64,000 nt of DNA from Candidatus Phycosocius spiralis (GTDB lineage Bacteria > Pseudomonadota > Alphaproteobacteria > Caulobacterales > Aquidulcibacteraceae), in assembly GCF_030158815.1 (NCBI RefSeq), contig NZ_BPFZ01000001.1, forward strand, positions 248,001-312,000, read 5' to 3'. The translations under genes were made by a program, and so were the position numbers. The notes under the pieces were generated by a model. The model worked only from the letters and a program-made list of their open reading frames with translations, was not told where the DNA came from and made no database searches. Positions 29,398 through 39,080 of the stretch are shown in pieces (the first letter of the stretch is position 1; the number at the start of each line of letters is the position of its first letter).

Positions 29398-30011
29398 AAC
29401 ACCACCCCCTCGCCCGGCTTCGGGTCTTTCATTTCAACGCCAGCCGCACGGGTGCGTCCAACTTGGGCCGATACATTTTGGCGGCGAATGCCATCGCGGT
29501 GACGAAGCGTCAAAGCAATCGCCCCTACCATAGCGATGAACAAGATGATGCCTGCCGCCTGAAACAGGAAAATATAGTCGGTATAAAGGATGCGCCCGAT
29601 GGCTTCGGCATTCGATACCGCCGCGGCTGCGGGGCTTGGCGCGGCGATAGCTGAGGCAGTGACTGATTTTTCAATCCATGCCCCGCCAACCATGGCAAAC
29701 TGGCCAAATAGGATCAAAGCAATCAAGCCACCAAACGGCAAATAGGTGAAAAATCCCGCTTTAAGTTCGGCAAAATCAATATCAAGCATCATGACGACAA
29801 ACAGGAACAAAACCGCGACCGCGCCGACATAAACGACGATCAACAGCATGGCTAAGAATTCCGCGCCTAACAGCACAAAAAGGCCCGATGCGGTAAAGAA
29901 GGTCAGAATCAAGAAGAGCACCGAGTGCACAGGGTTGCGCGCCACCACAACCATGAAGGCTGCGGCAATTGCAATCGCACTCAAGATGTAAAAGGCGGCG
30001 ACCGCAATCAT
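29394..30011 (-). CDS. nuoJ: NADH-quinone oxidoreductase subunit J
   Basis: A 205-residue membrane subunit of complex I with five helices. It contains [53 protein letters not shown], the pi-bulge helix region conserved in NuoJ, and a C-terminal hydrophilic tail. It is separated from nuoI by 75 bases, the largest gap within this nuo group, which starts with a palindrome at the nuoI stop. Confidence 0.95.
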   Translation of the reverse strand: MIAVAAFYILSAIAIAAAFMVVVARNPVHSVLFLILTFFTASGLFVLLGAEFLAMLLIVVYVGAVAVLFLFVVMMLDIDFAELKAGFFTYLPFGGLIALILFGQFAMVGGAWIEKSVTASAIAAPSPAAAAVSNAEAIGRILYTDYIFLFQAAGIILFIAMVGAIALTLRHRDGIRRQNVSAQVGRTRAAGVEMKDPKPGEGVVF

Positions 30012-30083
30012 CGCGACTTACTTCCCCTCTGCGGCCTGACCATCTTGTGGCTTGGCCGCGCTATGTTAAAAGTCCAAGGATTG

Positions 30084-30099
30084 CCCCTATCGATAGGGG
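30084..30099. repeat. Perfect 16-bp palindrome at the nuoI stop codon
   Basis: CCCCTATCGATAGGGG is self-complementary and includes the nuoI TAG (30087-30089). In RNA it could form a six-base stem with a TCGA loop between nuoI and nuoJ. There is no T tract, so it is not a standard terminator; it might modulate read-through or mRNA stability. Confidence 0.5.
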
Positions 30100-30572
30100 G
30101 CATCCATTTTTAGATTTTTCGCAATTTCGCGTTCCCACCGGTCGCCATTGGCCAGAAGCTTGTCCTTATCATAGAATAATTCTTCCCGGGTCTCGGTAGC
30201 AAACTCAAAATTTGGGCCTTCCACAATGGCGTCTACTGGGCAGGCTTCTTGGCAAAAGCCGCAATAGATGCATTTGGTCATGTCGATGTCATAGCGCGTG
30301 GTGCGGCGCGAACCATCGTCGCGTGGCTCTGCCTCAATGGTAATGGCTTGGGCCGGGCAAATCGCCTCACACAATTTACAGGCAATGCAACGCTCTTCAC
30401 CATTTGCATAACGGCGCAGCGCATGCTCACCGCGAAAACGTGGGCTGATATGGCCCTTTTCAAACGGGTAATTGATCGTGAACTTAGGCTCGAAGAATTT
30501 CTTCATCGCAAGGCCAAATGCGCCCGCAAAATCGAGCAGGAGTGCACCGCGAATGGCTTGGGCAATCCCCAT
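30087..30572 (-). CDS. nuoI: NADH-quinone oxidoreductase subunit I
   Basis: A 161-residue peripheral complex I subunit with two [4Fe-4S] ferredoxin motifs: [16 protein letters not shown] and [16 protein letters not shown] (clusters N6a and N6b). The [17 protein letters not shown] stretch is typical. A longer frame runs back into nuoH, but the ATG at 30570-30572 has GGGAGG six bases before it and gives [12 protein letters not shown], the family start, two bases after the nuoH stop. Confidence 0.96.
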   Translation of the reverse strand: MGIAQAIRGALLLDFAGAFGLAMKKFFEPKFTINYPFEKGHISPRFRGEHALRRYANGEERCIACKLCEAICPAQAITIEAEPRDDGSRRTTRYDIDMTKCIYCGFCQEACPVDAIVEGPNFEFATETREELFYDKDKLLANGDRWEREIAKNLKMDAPYR

Positions 30573-30574
30573 GC

Positions 30575-31666
30575 TTACCTCCCAAAATAAGCGACATGGC
30601 CGCCTACTACTGCCACTGCCACCAAAGTGGTGGGCAGGAAGATTTTCCAACCGATGCGCATCAACTGGTCATAGCGATAACGCGGTACGATGGCTTTCAC
30701 CATGGCGAACATGAAAAAGACCAGCCAAATCTTGATATAGAGGATCAAGAAGCCGACCCATGGGTTGTCAATCGGCCCCCAAGGTGCGTTCCAACCACCC
30801 AAAAACAAGATCGAAATCATCGCGCACATTAAGACAATGGCCAGATACTCCCCGATCATGAATAGAAGATATGGCGTGGAGCTATATTCAACCTGATAGC
30901 CAGCAACCAATTCTGATTCCGCTTCAGGCAAATCAAACGGCGGGCGGTTGGTCTCGGCCAAAGCCGACACGAAGAAAATGCCCAGCATCATGAACATCAC
31001 AAGGCCAACGACGAAGGCATAGACGGTACCAACAATCCCGGCGCCTTCCTGGGGGTGCACCAAAGCGCCGATGAAGGAAAAGGCGTGCCAATCCCAGATA
31101 CCGGCCTTTTGGTGGTCAACAATGTCGGTCAAATTCAAGCTTCCAACCACTAAAAGCACAGTGATCAAGACAAAACCGATCGAGACTTCATAGGACACCA
31201 TTTGCGCCGCTGAACGCAGCGAGCCCAAAAATGGATATTTGGAGTTAGACGCCCACCCCCCCATGATGATGCCATAAACACCCAAGGACGACATGGCGAG
31301 CAGATAGAGAATACCGACATTCATGTCGGAGATAACCCAACCCGGCGCAAAGGGCACCACGGCATAAGCAACAAACGCCAAAGTGATGGTGATCAGGGGC
31401 GCTAAGATAAAGACCGTCTTATTCGCCCCGGCTGGGATCACGATTTCCTTGACCACAAATTTCAAAAAGTCAGCAAAGCTTTGAAGCAAACCAAAGGGGC
31501 CAACCACATTGGGGCCCTTACGCATCATCACGGCGGCCCAGACTTTGCGATCGAACAACAAGATAAAGGCCAAGGTCAAAAGCAACATGACCATGATCGC
31601 TAAAATCTGCCCTGTCCCGCCTAGCACGCCCCACAATGGGCCCCAGTCACGCACAAGATCTTGCAT
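30575..31666 (-). CDS. nuoH: NADH-quinone oxidoreductase subunit H
   Basis: A 363-residue membrane subunit of complex I forming part of the quinone-binding site. Conserved stretches are [54 protein letters not shown], and [26 protein letters not shown]. It lies six bases after nuoG. Confidence 0.97.
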   Translation of the reverse strand: MQDLVRDWGPLWGVLGGTGQILAIMVMLLLTLAFILLFDRKVWAAVMMRKGPNVVGPFGLLQSFADFLKFVVKEIVIPAGANKTVFILAPLITITLAFVAYAVVPFAPGWVISDMNVGILYLLAMSSLGVYGIIMGGWASNSKYPFLGSLRSAAQMVSYEVSIGFVLITVLLVVGSLNLTDIVDHQKAGIWDWHAFSFIGALVHPQEGAGIVGTVYAFVVGLVMFMMLGIFFVSALAETNRPPFDLPEAESELVAGYQVEYSSTPYLLFMIGEYLAIVLMCAMISILFLGGWNAPWGPIDNPWVGFLILYIKIWLVFFMFAMVKAIVPRYRYDQLMRIGWKIFLPTTLVAVAVVGGHVAYFGR

Positions 31667-31672
31667 GGGCCC

Positions 31673-33760
31673 CTACTCCGCAGCGATCGCAGCTACAGAG
31701 GCTGCTTTTCTGGAAGCCGAACACGCCGCCATGGTCTCACTGGCGCGCGCAATGGGGTTCGTGAGATAAAAGTCACCAACCGGGCTCGAAAAAGGGACAT
31801 GATCGACATCACCCGCAAGGCCAATCCGCTTTAATTCAAGCGGGGTGCTGGCACCGGGCGCAAAATCTAGGCCCGCCAGTACCGGGCAATCAGCGCGCAT
31901 CTTGGCGCGCAAAGCCTCTAAGGTGTCATAGGGCAAGGGCGTGCCAAGCAACGCTGAAACTGCACGGAAAATCGCCCACTCTTCGCGCGCTTCCCCTTTT
32001 GGAAACACCGCGCGCAACCCTTGCTGGACACGCCCCTCGGTACTCACATAGGTGCCATTTTTTTCGGTATAAGCGGCGGCAGGTAGGATCAAATCGGCTT
32101 GCTGGGCACCTGCATCGCCATGGCTACCGATATAGACCACAAAGGTGCCCGCTGGCGCTTTAACTTCATCCGCGCCCAGCAAAATAAGCGTGTCCAAGGC
32201 ACCAGGTGCCAGCATCGCTTGGGTAGAAAGCCCTTGCTCAATGGGTAAGAAGCCAAGATCCAAGCCACCAACACGCCCTGCAGCCGTATGGACGACATTC
32301 CAGCCATTCCAGCCATCACGCACGATCTTGGCTTTCATGCCGATCTCAGCAGCCAATTTCAGAACCTGCGCGCCGTCTTTACGGATAAGAACACCCATGC
32401 CGATGATGATCATCGGCCGCTGCGCTGCCGCGAAGCGCTTGAAGAAATCGCCCTTGCCTTTAGCCAAGTCCACCAATACCGAGGGGCCAACACCCAAATG
32501 CTCATAACCATAGGTGAGGTCGAGGTTTTCACCGACCACCCCGATCAAATCTAACGCGCCGGACAACCAGGTTTTGCGCACGCGTGCGTTAATCAAAGGC
32601 GCTTCAAGACGCAGATTAGAGCCGATGATCAATAAGGCATCGGATTCTTCAATCCCCATGATCGTGGAGTTGAAGAGATATTCCCCGCGTTGGCCTGACT
32701 GGCCAATTTGTGCGCCATCTTGGCGGCAATCGGTATTGGTTACCCCAAGGCCGCGTAACAAGTCCAATGCCGCCTTTAAACCCTCAGCCTCATTCAAGTC
32801 ACCAGCAATTGCGCCAATCTTTTTGGCATCGCCTTGAAGTCTGCTCGCAAACGCTTCCAAAGCCTTAGGCCAGCTCACAGGGGTTAATTTGCCTTTAGTT
32901 TTCAAATAGGGCTGATCCAAACGTTGGCGGCGTAAGCCATCCACCGCATGACGCGATTTATCCGATAGCCATTCTTCATTGATCTCTTCATGCAGACGGG
33001 GAAGCACGCGCAACACGTCATTGCCACGTGCATCCACGCGGATGTTGGAGCCAACCGCGTCCATCACATCTACAGTCTCGGTCTTGCGCAGCTCCCATGG
33101 GCGTGCGTTAAATGCATAGGGCTTTGAAGTTAAGGCCCCAACCGGGCATAAATCGACAACATTGGCGGATAATTCACTGGTCAAGCTTTGTTCAAGATAG
33201 GTGGTGATTTCCATATCTTCACCGCGCCCAATGGCACCCAGCTCAGACACGCCCGCAACCTCAGTCGCAAAACGCACGCAACGCGTGCATTGAATGCAAC
33301 GCGTCATTACCGTTTTAACGAGAGGGCCCATATTTTTTTCTTCAACCGCGCGTTTATTTTCATCATAGCGCGAGTTAGCGCGACCAAACGCCACCGCTTG
33401 GTCTTGCAAATCACATTCGCCACCTTGGTCGCAGATCGGGCAATCCAACGGATGATTGATCAACAGGAATTCCAACACACCTTCGCGGGCTGACTTCACT
33501 TTTGCTGACTGAGTAATGACTTCAGGGGGCTCCCCATTGGGGCCAGGGCGTTGATCTTTGACTTGTTGGGCGCAGGATGCGACGGGCTTTGGCGCGCCTT
33601 TAACTTCAACAAGACACATCCGGCAGTTACCAGCAATGCTTAAACGTTCATGAAAGCAAAAACGTGGGATTTCAGCGCCCGCAGCTTCACATGCCTGGAG
33701 CAGTGTGAATTCCCCCGGCACATCGATTTCATGTCCATCGACGACGATTTTCGTCATCAT
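31673..33760 (-). CDS. nuoG: NADH-quinone oxidoreductase subunit G
   Basis: A 695-residue subunit carrying several Fe-S clusters. The N-terminus has the [2Fe-2S] ligands (CFHERLSIAGNCRMC, then ASC), followed by HPLDCPICDQGGECDLQD and RCIQCTRCVRF, and then a molybdopterin-oxidoreductase-like domain without a cofactor. It is the first nuo gene present here; no nuoF precedes it, and the next 290 bases hold only a doubtful remnant before a divergent gene. Confidence 0.96.
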   Translation of the reverse strand: MMTKIVVDGHEIDVPGEFTLLQACEAAGAEIPRFCFHERLSIAGNCRMCLVEVKGAPKPVASCAQQVKDQRPGPNGEPPEVITQSAKVKSAREGVLEFLLINHPLDCPICDQGGECDLQDQAVAFGRANSRYDENKRAVEEKNMGPLVKTVMTRCIQCTRCVRFATEVAGVSELGAIGRGEDMEITTYLEQSLTSELSANVVDLCPVGALTSKPYAFNARPWELRKTETVDVMDAVGSNIRVDARGNDVLRVLPRLHEEINEEWLSDKSRHAVDGLRRQRLDQPYLKTKGKLTPVSWPKALEAFASRLQGDAKKIGAIAGDLNEAEGLKAALDLLRGLGVTNTDCRQDGAQIGQSGQRGEYLFNSTIMGIEESDALLIIGSNLRLEAPLINARVRKTWLSGALDLIGVVGENLDLTYGYEHLGVGPSVLVDLAKGKGDFFKRFAAAQRPMIIIGMGVLIRKDGAQVLKLAAEIGMKAKIVRDGWNGWNVVHTAAGRVGGLDLGFLPIEQGLSTQAMLAPGALDTLILLGADEVKAPAGTFVVYIGSHGDAGAQQADLILPAAAYTEKNGTYVSTEGRVQQGLRAVFPKGEAREEWAIFRAVSALLGTPLPYDTLEALRAKMRADCPVLAGLDFAPGASTPLELKRIGLAGDVDHVPFSSPVGDFYLTNPIARASETMAACSASRKAASVAAIAAE

Positions 33761-33784
33761 TTTGCCCCATCAACACGATCAGAC

Positions 33785-34000
33785 TCAGTTCATTGACCTG
33801 TCTCGGCCAGATACGACGCTACGATCTAAATTGCCACCGCCAAACTCACCCAAAAACCAGCTAACAGCCGTTTGATTACAGCTTCGGTATACGCGGTCAA
33901 TGTAAGTGAAATGAGATGTGCTCGGATACAGCCCATAAGTGCGGCATGCGAACGGGTCTGTCGTCACTTCATGCTTGACAACTTTGGGCAAGTTGAACAA
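33785..34000 (-). pseudogene. Short cysteine-containing reading frame upstream of nuoG, possible remnant
   Basis: A frame of 71 codons from a TTG, ending 24 bases before nuoG. It reads DPFACRTYGLYPSTSHFTYIDRVYRSC, recalling small exported proteins with a C-x-x-YG-x-x-PGT-x-x-(Y/F)-x-x-C pattern. There is no signal peptide, no ATG and no ribosome binding site, and an in-frame TAA lies 16 codons upstream. It may be the remains of a small gene once ahead of nuoG, or chance. Low confidence. Confidence 0.3.
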
Positions 34001-34058
34001 CCTTAATAGGAATGTTCTGGATCTGCTACGCAGGGCTGCTGGGAGTTAAAAATAGCAA

Positions 34059-35636
34059 ATGCGGTCCCTAAATGCTGCTTTAAGTTGCGCTCTAGTTGCA
34101 TGCTCTATCCTAGCGGGGTGCGTCTCACGACCGATCACCCCTGCCGACATTCGGCCAATTCCAATGGCGAATTCATGGGCAACAACGGGACAAAAATTTG
34201 ATGGCATTCGTGCCGCCTTGGAAAACCAAACGAGGGCAAGCAATCGACCTGTCCGCATCCTTTTTGTTCACGGGATGATTACAGATCGAGAGGATTATAG
34301 CCTTCCCACTCAACGCGCGCTGGCGCTGCAACTCGGCCTATGTAAATCAAAAAAGGCGTGTGAGCCAGAAACATCGGTTGGGTTAGAGGATCGCTATCCA
34401 TTGCCGCGTGGCTACAACCCGGTGATGCAATTTTATGGTCAGTCTTTGGAGACGGCCTTTCCAAAAGATGCCAGTGGGAAGGTGTCCGCGCCCAGTTCCG
34501 TCCTCACTCGTTACGTCTGGAAGCGGGATAACCAGCCTGCTTTGATTGTCTATTCCCTGTTTTGGGCGCCGACGCGCGATTGGGTCAAGAATTCGTTGCT
34601 GGGATGTTTTGAAAGCTATGAGGCGGTCCAAGCGCGAAACAACGTGTCTCAGACCCCCAAACCCTTGGATACGATTTGCCCGCCAGAAGGCAGTTTTGGT
34701 GCGACCCGAAACACGGACAAAAGACTTTGGTTCAATGGGCAGGTCTTAAAAGACAATTTGATGGTCAATGGATTTGGCGATGCCGTAACGGTCGTGGGTG
34801 CTGCTGGGGCCGTTTTGGAAGATGACGTTCAGTTAGCCTATTGTGTCATGGCCAATGATATTCTGTCGGATGCCACTAAAGAATCGGCACTCCTAAAGGC
34901 CGCTGGCGAAGAAGCGAACAAGAGCCTTTCAAGCTCCGCAAGCGCCAAAGATCGCGCGGACGCGACGCGCGAAAAGCTTAAGCAGAATACTATAAACCTT
35001 GAAGCTAAATCCTTCGATCTGCAAGTCAAAACCGAAGACAAGAGGTGTTCCTTAGAATCTTTGACCAATGCACGCACCGAGAAGCTGGTCACGGCCTTGG
35101 CTGAAACGCCGTTTTTTACGGTTACTGAATCCTTGGGCAGTTATCTCACGCTTAAAGCGCATTTATCGCGCCAGACCCATTTGTCGACGAAGCCTAGTGC
35201 CAGTTCTGAACGCATTGCTTTTTTTGCGCTACTGGACAATGCCACCATCTATATGCATGCCAATCAAATAAGCTTGCTAGCGCTGACTGATCTTAGAGCG
35301 CGCTGCGTGCCGTCTGACCTGGAAACAAGTTGCCCTGTCAACGACAGCCGATTACGTCAAACCAATTCCCCAAACCCTATTTTGCCTACACCCCCTCGGA
35401 CGACTGTAGTCGCCTTTAATGATCGCGCGGACGCCTTGGGGTATGAACTACCACCTTTTTTGGGACAAAGCGGCTATTTCGGAAGTCTGGTCAATATCTC
35501 AGTCTCTAATCCTGCCTTTACCGTGCCTGGGCTGTTGAAATGGCCTATGGACGCGCACACCAATCAGCAAAAGAACCATGCCATCATCCAATTCATGGTG
35601 GAGGGGTTTAGTCCTCCAGTTAGCGCCCCCAAATAG
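34059..35636 (+). CDS. Predicted lipoprotein, hydrolase-like N-terminal part, unknown function
   Basis: A 525-residue protein with a clear lipoprotein signal (hydrophobic residues 7-20, ILAGC with Cys21). Next, NRPVRILFVHGMITDREDY looks like the first strand and oxyanion turn of an alpha/beta hydrolase, and ALIVYSLFWAPTRDW and the DAVTVVGAAGAVLEDD stretch may be later strands, but I see no GxSxG elbow. A charged, probably coiled-coil region lies around residues 280-330. Six or more cysteines outside the signal suggest disulfides. It is divergent from nuoG. I do not recognise the family. Confidence 0.7.
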   Translation: MRSLNAALSCALVACSILAGCVSRPITPADIRPIPMANSWATTGQKFDGIRAALENQTRASNRPVRILFVHGMITDREDYSLPTQRALALQLGLCKSKKACEPETSVGLEDRYPLPRGYNPVMQFYGQSLETAFPKDASGKVSAPSSVLTRYVWKRDNQPALIVYSLFWAPTRDWVKNSLLGCFESYEAVQARNNVSQTPKPLDTICPPEGSFGATRNTDKRLWFNGQVLKDNLMVNGFGDAVTVVGAAGAVLEDDVQLAYCVMANDILSDATKESALLKAAGEEANKSLSSSASAKDRADATREKLKQNTINLEAKSFDLQVKTEDKRCSLESLTNARTEKLVTALAETPFFTVTESLGSYLTLKAHLSRQTHLSTKPSASSERIAFFALLDNATIYMHANQISLLALTDLRARCVPSDLETSCPVNDSRLRQTNSPNPILPTPPRTTVVAFNDRADALGYELPPFLGQSGYFGSLVNISVSNPAFTVPGLLKWPMDAHTNQQKNHAIIQFMVEGFSPPVSAPK

Positions 35637-35647
35637 GGGGCGCTTTT
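35623..35647 (+). terminator. Rho-independent terminator overlapping the lipoprotein stop codon
   Basis: GCGCCCCC (35623-35630) and GGGGGCGC (35636-35643) form a perfect eight-base stem around an AAATA loop, followed by TTTT. The TAG stop of the lipoprotein gene (35634-35636) sits in the loop and first stem base, so the last two sense codons are part of the hairpin. Confidence 0.85.
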
Positions 35648-35661
35648 CTTGGCAATTTATC

Positions 35662-36222
35662 CTAGCGACCAATGGCGCTAGGTGGCATGAGCACTGTATC
35701 GATGACATGGATCACGCCGTTGGAGGCCGCGACGTCTGCCGCGATGACTTTAACGCCATTGACTGTAACTTGACCTCCCCGCCCGTCAACAATCGCTGCT
35801 CCGCCTTGAACTGTAGTGGCTTGGCTGAGCCTGCCCACCAATTGCCTAGCCGTGACTTTGCCTGCAACCACATGATAAGACAAAATAGCGGTAAGTCGAT
35901 CACGGTTTTCCGGCTTAAGAAGGGTTTCAACGGTTCCCGCTGGCAATTTTGCGAAGGCAGCGTCGGTTGGGGCAAAAACAGTGTAGGGGCCGGCATTGTT
36001 AAGTGTGTCAACCAAGCCGGCGGCACCCAAAGCTGCGGCCAAGGTCTTGAAGCTACCTGCCCTAACAGCAACTTCCACAATCGTGCCAGGATTGGCATGG
36101 GCTTTCGCGCCAGCGCCGCGGGCGGCTGCATCCCCACGCGTTTGGGTACCATGAGATAGGGCTGGTACAGTTGATACAGCTAAAACGACTGTCGCCACAG
36201 CAAACATTTTGAAAATAGACAT
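35662..36222 (-). CDS. Exported fasciclin-domain protein
   Basis: A 186-residue protein with a signal peptide (MSIFKMFAVATVVLAVSTVPALSHG) and one fasciclin/FAS1 domain: FKTLAAALGAAGLVDTLNNAGPYTVFAPTDAAFAKLPAGT (H1 region), ILSYHVVAGKV, and GVKVIAADVAASNGVIHVIDTVLMP (H2 region). Such proteins are periplasmic or surface adhesion-like factors. Three ATGs lie close together; the one at 36220-36222 has AAAAGG seven bases upstream. It converges with the lipoprotein gene across the terminator. Confidence 0.9.
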   Translation of the reverse strand: MSIFKMFAVATVVLAVSTVPALSHGTQTRGDAAARGAGAKAHANPGTIVEVAVRAGSFKTLAAALGAAGLVDTLNNAGPYTVFAPTDAAFAKLPAGTVETLLKPENRDRLTAILSYHVVAGKVTARQLVGRLSQATTVQGGAAIVDGRGGQVTVNGVKVIAADVAASNGVIHVIDTVLMPPSAIGR

Positions 36223-36396
36223 ATTCATACCTTTTGGATGAGCAAAATAGCTCAATCACCCTCTACGTTGCGCAGATCAACTGGTTCGCTACGTACCCGA
36301 AATTGTGATGTTTCTCTCTGAATTGTAATGCCAAGGCACAGTCCGCCAGCCTAAGGGGCTCTTTCCCATGACCGCGCAACCGATTAAGCACGTGCC

Positions 36397-37917
36397 ATGA
36401 GCAACGACCCCTCCAATGCGCCAGAGTTTTCAGTTTCTGAGCTGTCAGGCGCGATTAAGCGCCGCTTAGAGGATGATTTCGGCCATGTGCGGGTGCGCGG
36501 AGAGATGGGCCGGGTGACTTTGGCACGGTCTGGCCATGTCTATGTTGACTTGAAGGATGCCAATTCGGTTCTCTCCGCCGTAATGTGGAAAGGCGTTGCG
36601 GCCAGCCTGCGGTTTCAGCCTGAAGAAGGCATGGAAGTGATTGCGACCGGTAAGATCTCCACCTTTCCGGGCTCATCGAAATATCAACTGATTATCGAAA
36701 ACCTTGAGCCGGCAGGTGTAGGGGCCTTATTGGCCCAATTAGAAGAACGCAAAAAACGATTAGCGTCTGAAGGTTTGTTCGACCCCGATGCCAAACAGGC
36801 TCTGCCATATCTCCCCCAAATTATTGGCGTGGTGACAAGCCCAACCGGGGCGGTCATCCGCGACATTCTTCATCGCTTGACCGAGCGCTTTCCTGTGCAT
36901 GTGATTTTATGGCCCGTTCTGGTGCAAGGGGATAAAGCTGCCCCACAATTGGCTCGCGCGATCAAGGGCTTTAATGCCTTACCCGCAGCTTCAGGACATG
37001 GCACGGGCGCAATCCCCCGCCCTGACTTGATCATCGTTGCGCGCGGCGGTGGCTCGATTGAGGATTTATGGGCATTTAACGAGGAAATAGTGGTGCGCGC
37101 GGCTGCGGCCAGCACCATCCCGCTGATTTCTGCCATTGGTCATGAGACCGACACAACCTTGATTGATTTTGCGGCTGACCGTCGCGCGCCCACCCCCACC
37201 GGTGCCGCTGAATTGGCAGTGCCCGTGCGTACGGAATTACTCCAACGCCTTGCAACCCTTGATGGCCGCTTGGCCCGTGCCGTACTTCGCACCTTAGAAG
37301 GGCAAAGAATAGCGCTACGCGCTGCGAGCGCGCGCCTTCCCAAATCCGATACTATCCTAGCCAGTGCACGTCAGCGCATGGACCTAATTGATTTGCGCTT
37401 TGCCCCGTCCTTGCGTGCGCTTGTGACCGCTAAGATCCATGATTTAACAGCCCTTGGGGGTCGGTTGCGTCCAATGATCCTGACCACAGATGTAAGCAGG
37501 AAGACACAAGTGGTTCAAGCATTAGGCATGCGCCTGCAAGGGGCCATGATGCGCCGCACCGGCCTTGAACGGCACGCCCTTGCGCAATCGAATGTACGGC
37601 TGGAAAGCGCATCGGTACGGTTGAAAGCCGCCATGGCGCGACAACTCGACCTTAAAGCCCGCCATGTCACCAGCCAAGCGAGTTTGCTTGAGGCCCTCTC
37701 CTATCGATCGGCCTTGGCGCGGGGATTTGTGGTGGTGCGCGGGCGCAATCATGGTGTGGTGCGCACCAAAGCGGACATGCAAGGCCAGTCTCGATTGACT
37801 TTGACCTTTGTCGACGGCGACGCCCAAGTCCACATAGATGAGAAGCCAGCCAGCGATAAACCAAAACGTGAGAGAACAAGCCTCCCTAAGCCCACTCAAG
37901 GCCTATTATTCGATTGA
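36397..37917 (+). CDS. xseA: Exodeoxyribonuclease VII large subunit
   Basis: A 506-residue XseA. The N-terminal OB domain has EFSVSELSGAIKRRLEDDFGHVRVRGEMG; the catalytic region has GVVTSPTGAVIRDILHRLTERFP, RPDLIIVARGGGSIEDLWAFNEE, and ISAIGHETDTTLIDFAADRRAPTPTGAAE; a long helical segment follows. With XseB it degrades single-stranded DNA in mismatch and recombination repair; xseB is not next to it here. Its last 22 bases overlap the convergent lpxB gene. Confidence 0.95.
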   Translation: MSNDPSNAPEFSVSELSGAIKRRLEDDFGHVRVRGEMGRVTLARSGHVYVDLKDANSVLSAVMWKGVAASLRFQPEEGMEVIATGKISTFPGSSKYQLIIENLEPAGVGALLAQLEERKKRLASEGLFDPDAKQALPYLPQIIGVVTSPTGAVIRDILHRLTERFPVHVILWPVLVQGDKAAPQLARAIKGFNALPAASGHGTGAIPRPDLIIVARGGGSIEDLWAFNEEIVVRAAAASTIPLISAIGHETDTTLIDFAADRRAPTPTGAAELAVPVRTELLQRLATLDGRLARAVLRTLEGQRIALRAASARLPKSDTILASARQRMDLIDLRFAPSLRALVTAKIHDLTALGGRLRPMILTTDVSRKTQVVQALGMRLQGAMMRRTGLERHALAQSNVRLESASVRLKAAMARQLDLKARHVTSQASLLEALSYRSALARGFVVVRGRNHGVVRTKADMQGQSRLTLTFVDGDAQVHIDEKPASDKPKRERTSLPKPTQGLLFD

Positions 37918-39080
37918 GGGTCATCTTTGTTTTGTTTGTTGAGGAGGGCTACCAAGGCTTCGGCAGCGCGCTGGGGTGCTGGCGCATGGCTACCCCCCAT
38001 CTTTTCAAGCGCCAAGGCTTGTTGATCGCGTTGGACTTGTGCAGATTTTGGGTCGTATAAGAGAATTGAAGCGGCTTGCGCGATATTCTGTGGTGTTAAT
38101 TCATCTTGCAAAAACTCTGGTATGGCCATGCGATTAAGTGCGATGTTCAACAAACAGATGTAACGGCTTTTAAGTAAAAATTTCAATAGAATAAATGCAC
38201 TGATTGCCCCTAATCGATAACCCAACACCATGGGCGTACCTTGTAATGCAACTTCGGTTGTCACCGTACCTGAACAAGCTAATGCCACATCACCGGCCGC
38301 AAATGCATCGCATTTCTCTGCTTCGCCAACCAGATGGTGCTTGAAAGTCCACGTGGCAGCGCGCGCGCGGATTTGTTCTTCCACCGATGGTGCAAGCACC
38401 ACAACCACCTCAACACTTGGATCTGCGGCGCTGAGTAATGCAGCCGCACCTTCTAAGGCCGGGGCAACGCGTTTGATTTCCCCGGCGCGTGAACCCGGTA
38501 GCAACAGGACCACGCGTTTATCTTTAAGTCCATGGCGTTGTCGAAACTGGGTAGCGTTACCGGGTTTGCTTCGCGCGATTGCTGGATTACCAATCACTGT
38601 AATTGGAAGGCCTGTTCCATCATAATAGGGCACTTCAAAATCATGGATGCAGAATAAAGCGTCATAGACCTGCGCGACGGTCTTGGCCCGCCCGGGTCGG
38701 CTGGCAAACACCTGTGGCCCAACCATCTTAATCAAGACTGCATTAGGCAATAAGGCGCGAATGGCCTTGGCGGCGCGAAGCGTAAAACCCCATGAATCGA
38801 TGAATACCACGGCATCAGGGGTAAAACGGCGGGCTGCCTCGCTCGTCTCTAAAGCGCGTCGACGCACGGTTCTAAGGGCACTCAATCCCTCTGTTAGGCC
38901 TAATACCGATAGTCCTTCAATGGAAACTTCACTGATAACGCCATGGCTGGCCAGCTTAGCCCCTCCAACCCCTGCAAGTTCAAGTGTGGGTTCAACTCTG
39001 CGTAATGCAGCCACCAACTCGCCGGCCAACTCATCGCCCGATGGCTCCGCTGCGACGATGAAAACACGCCTTGGCTTCAC
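37896..39080 (-). CDS. lpxB: Lipid-A-disaccharide synthase
   Basis: A 394-residue GT19 glycosyltransferase joining UDP-diacylglucosamine and lipid X. N-terminal VFIVAAEPSGDELAGELVAALRR and GVGGAKLASHG, then VFIDSWGFTLRAAKAIR, LLLPGSRAGEIKRVAP and ALACSGTVTTEVALQGTPMVLGYR are all family motifs. It is the last gene of the lipid A run and overlaps lpxI by four bases. Confidence 0.96.
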   Translation of the reverse strand: MKPRRVFIVAAEPSGDELAGELVAALRRVEPTLELAGVGGAKLASHGVISEVSIEGLSVLGLTEGLSALRTVRRRALETSEAARRFTPDAVVFIDSWGFTLRAAKAIRALLPNAVLIKMVGPQVFASRPGRAKTVAQVYDALFCIHDFEVPYYDGTGLPITVIGNPAIARSKPGNATQFRQRHGLKDKRVVLLLPGSRAGEIKRVAPALEGAAALLSAADPSVEVVVVLAPSVEEQIRARAATWTFKHHLVGEAEKCDAFAAGDVALACSGTVTTEVALQGTPMVLGYRLGAISAFILLKFLLKSRYICLLNIALNRMAIPEFLQDELTPQNIAQAASILLYDPKSAQVQRDQQALALEKMGGSHAPAPQRAAEALVALLNKQNKDDPQSNNRP

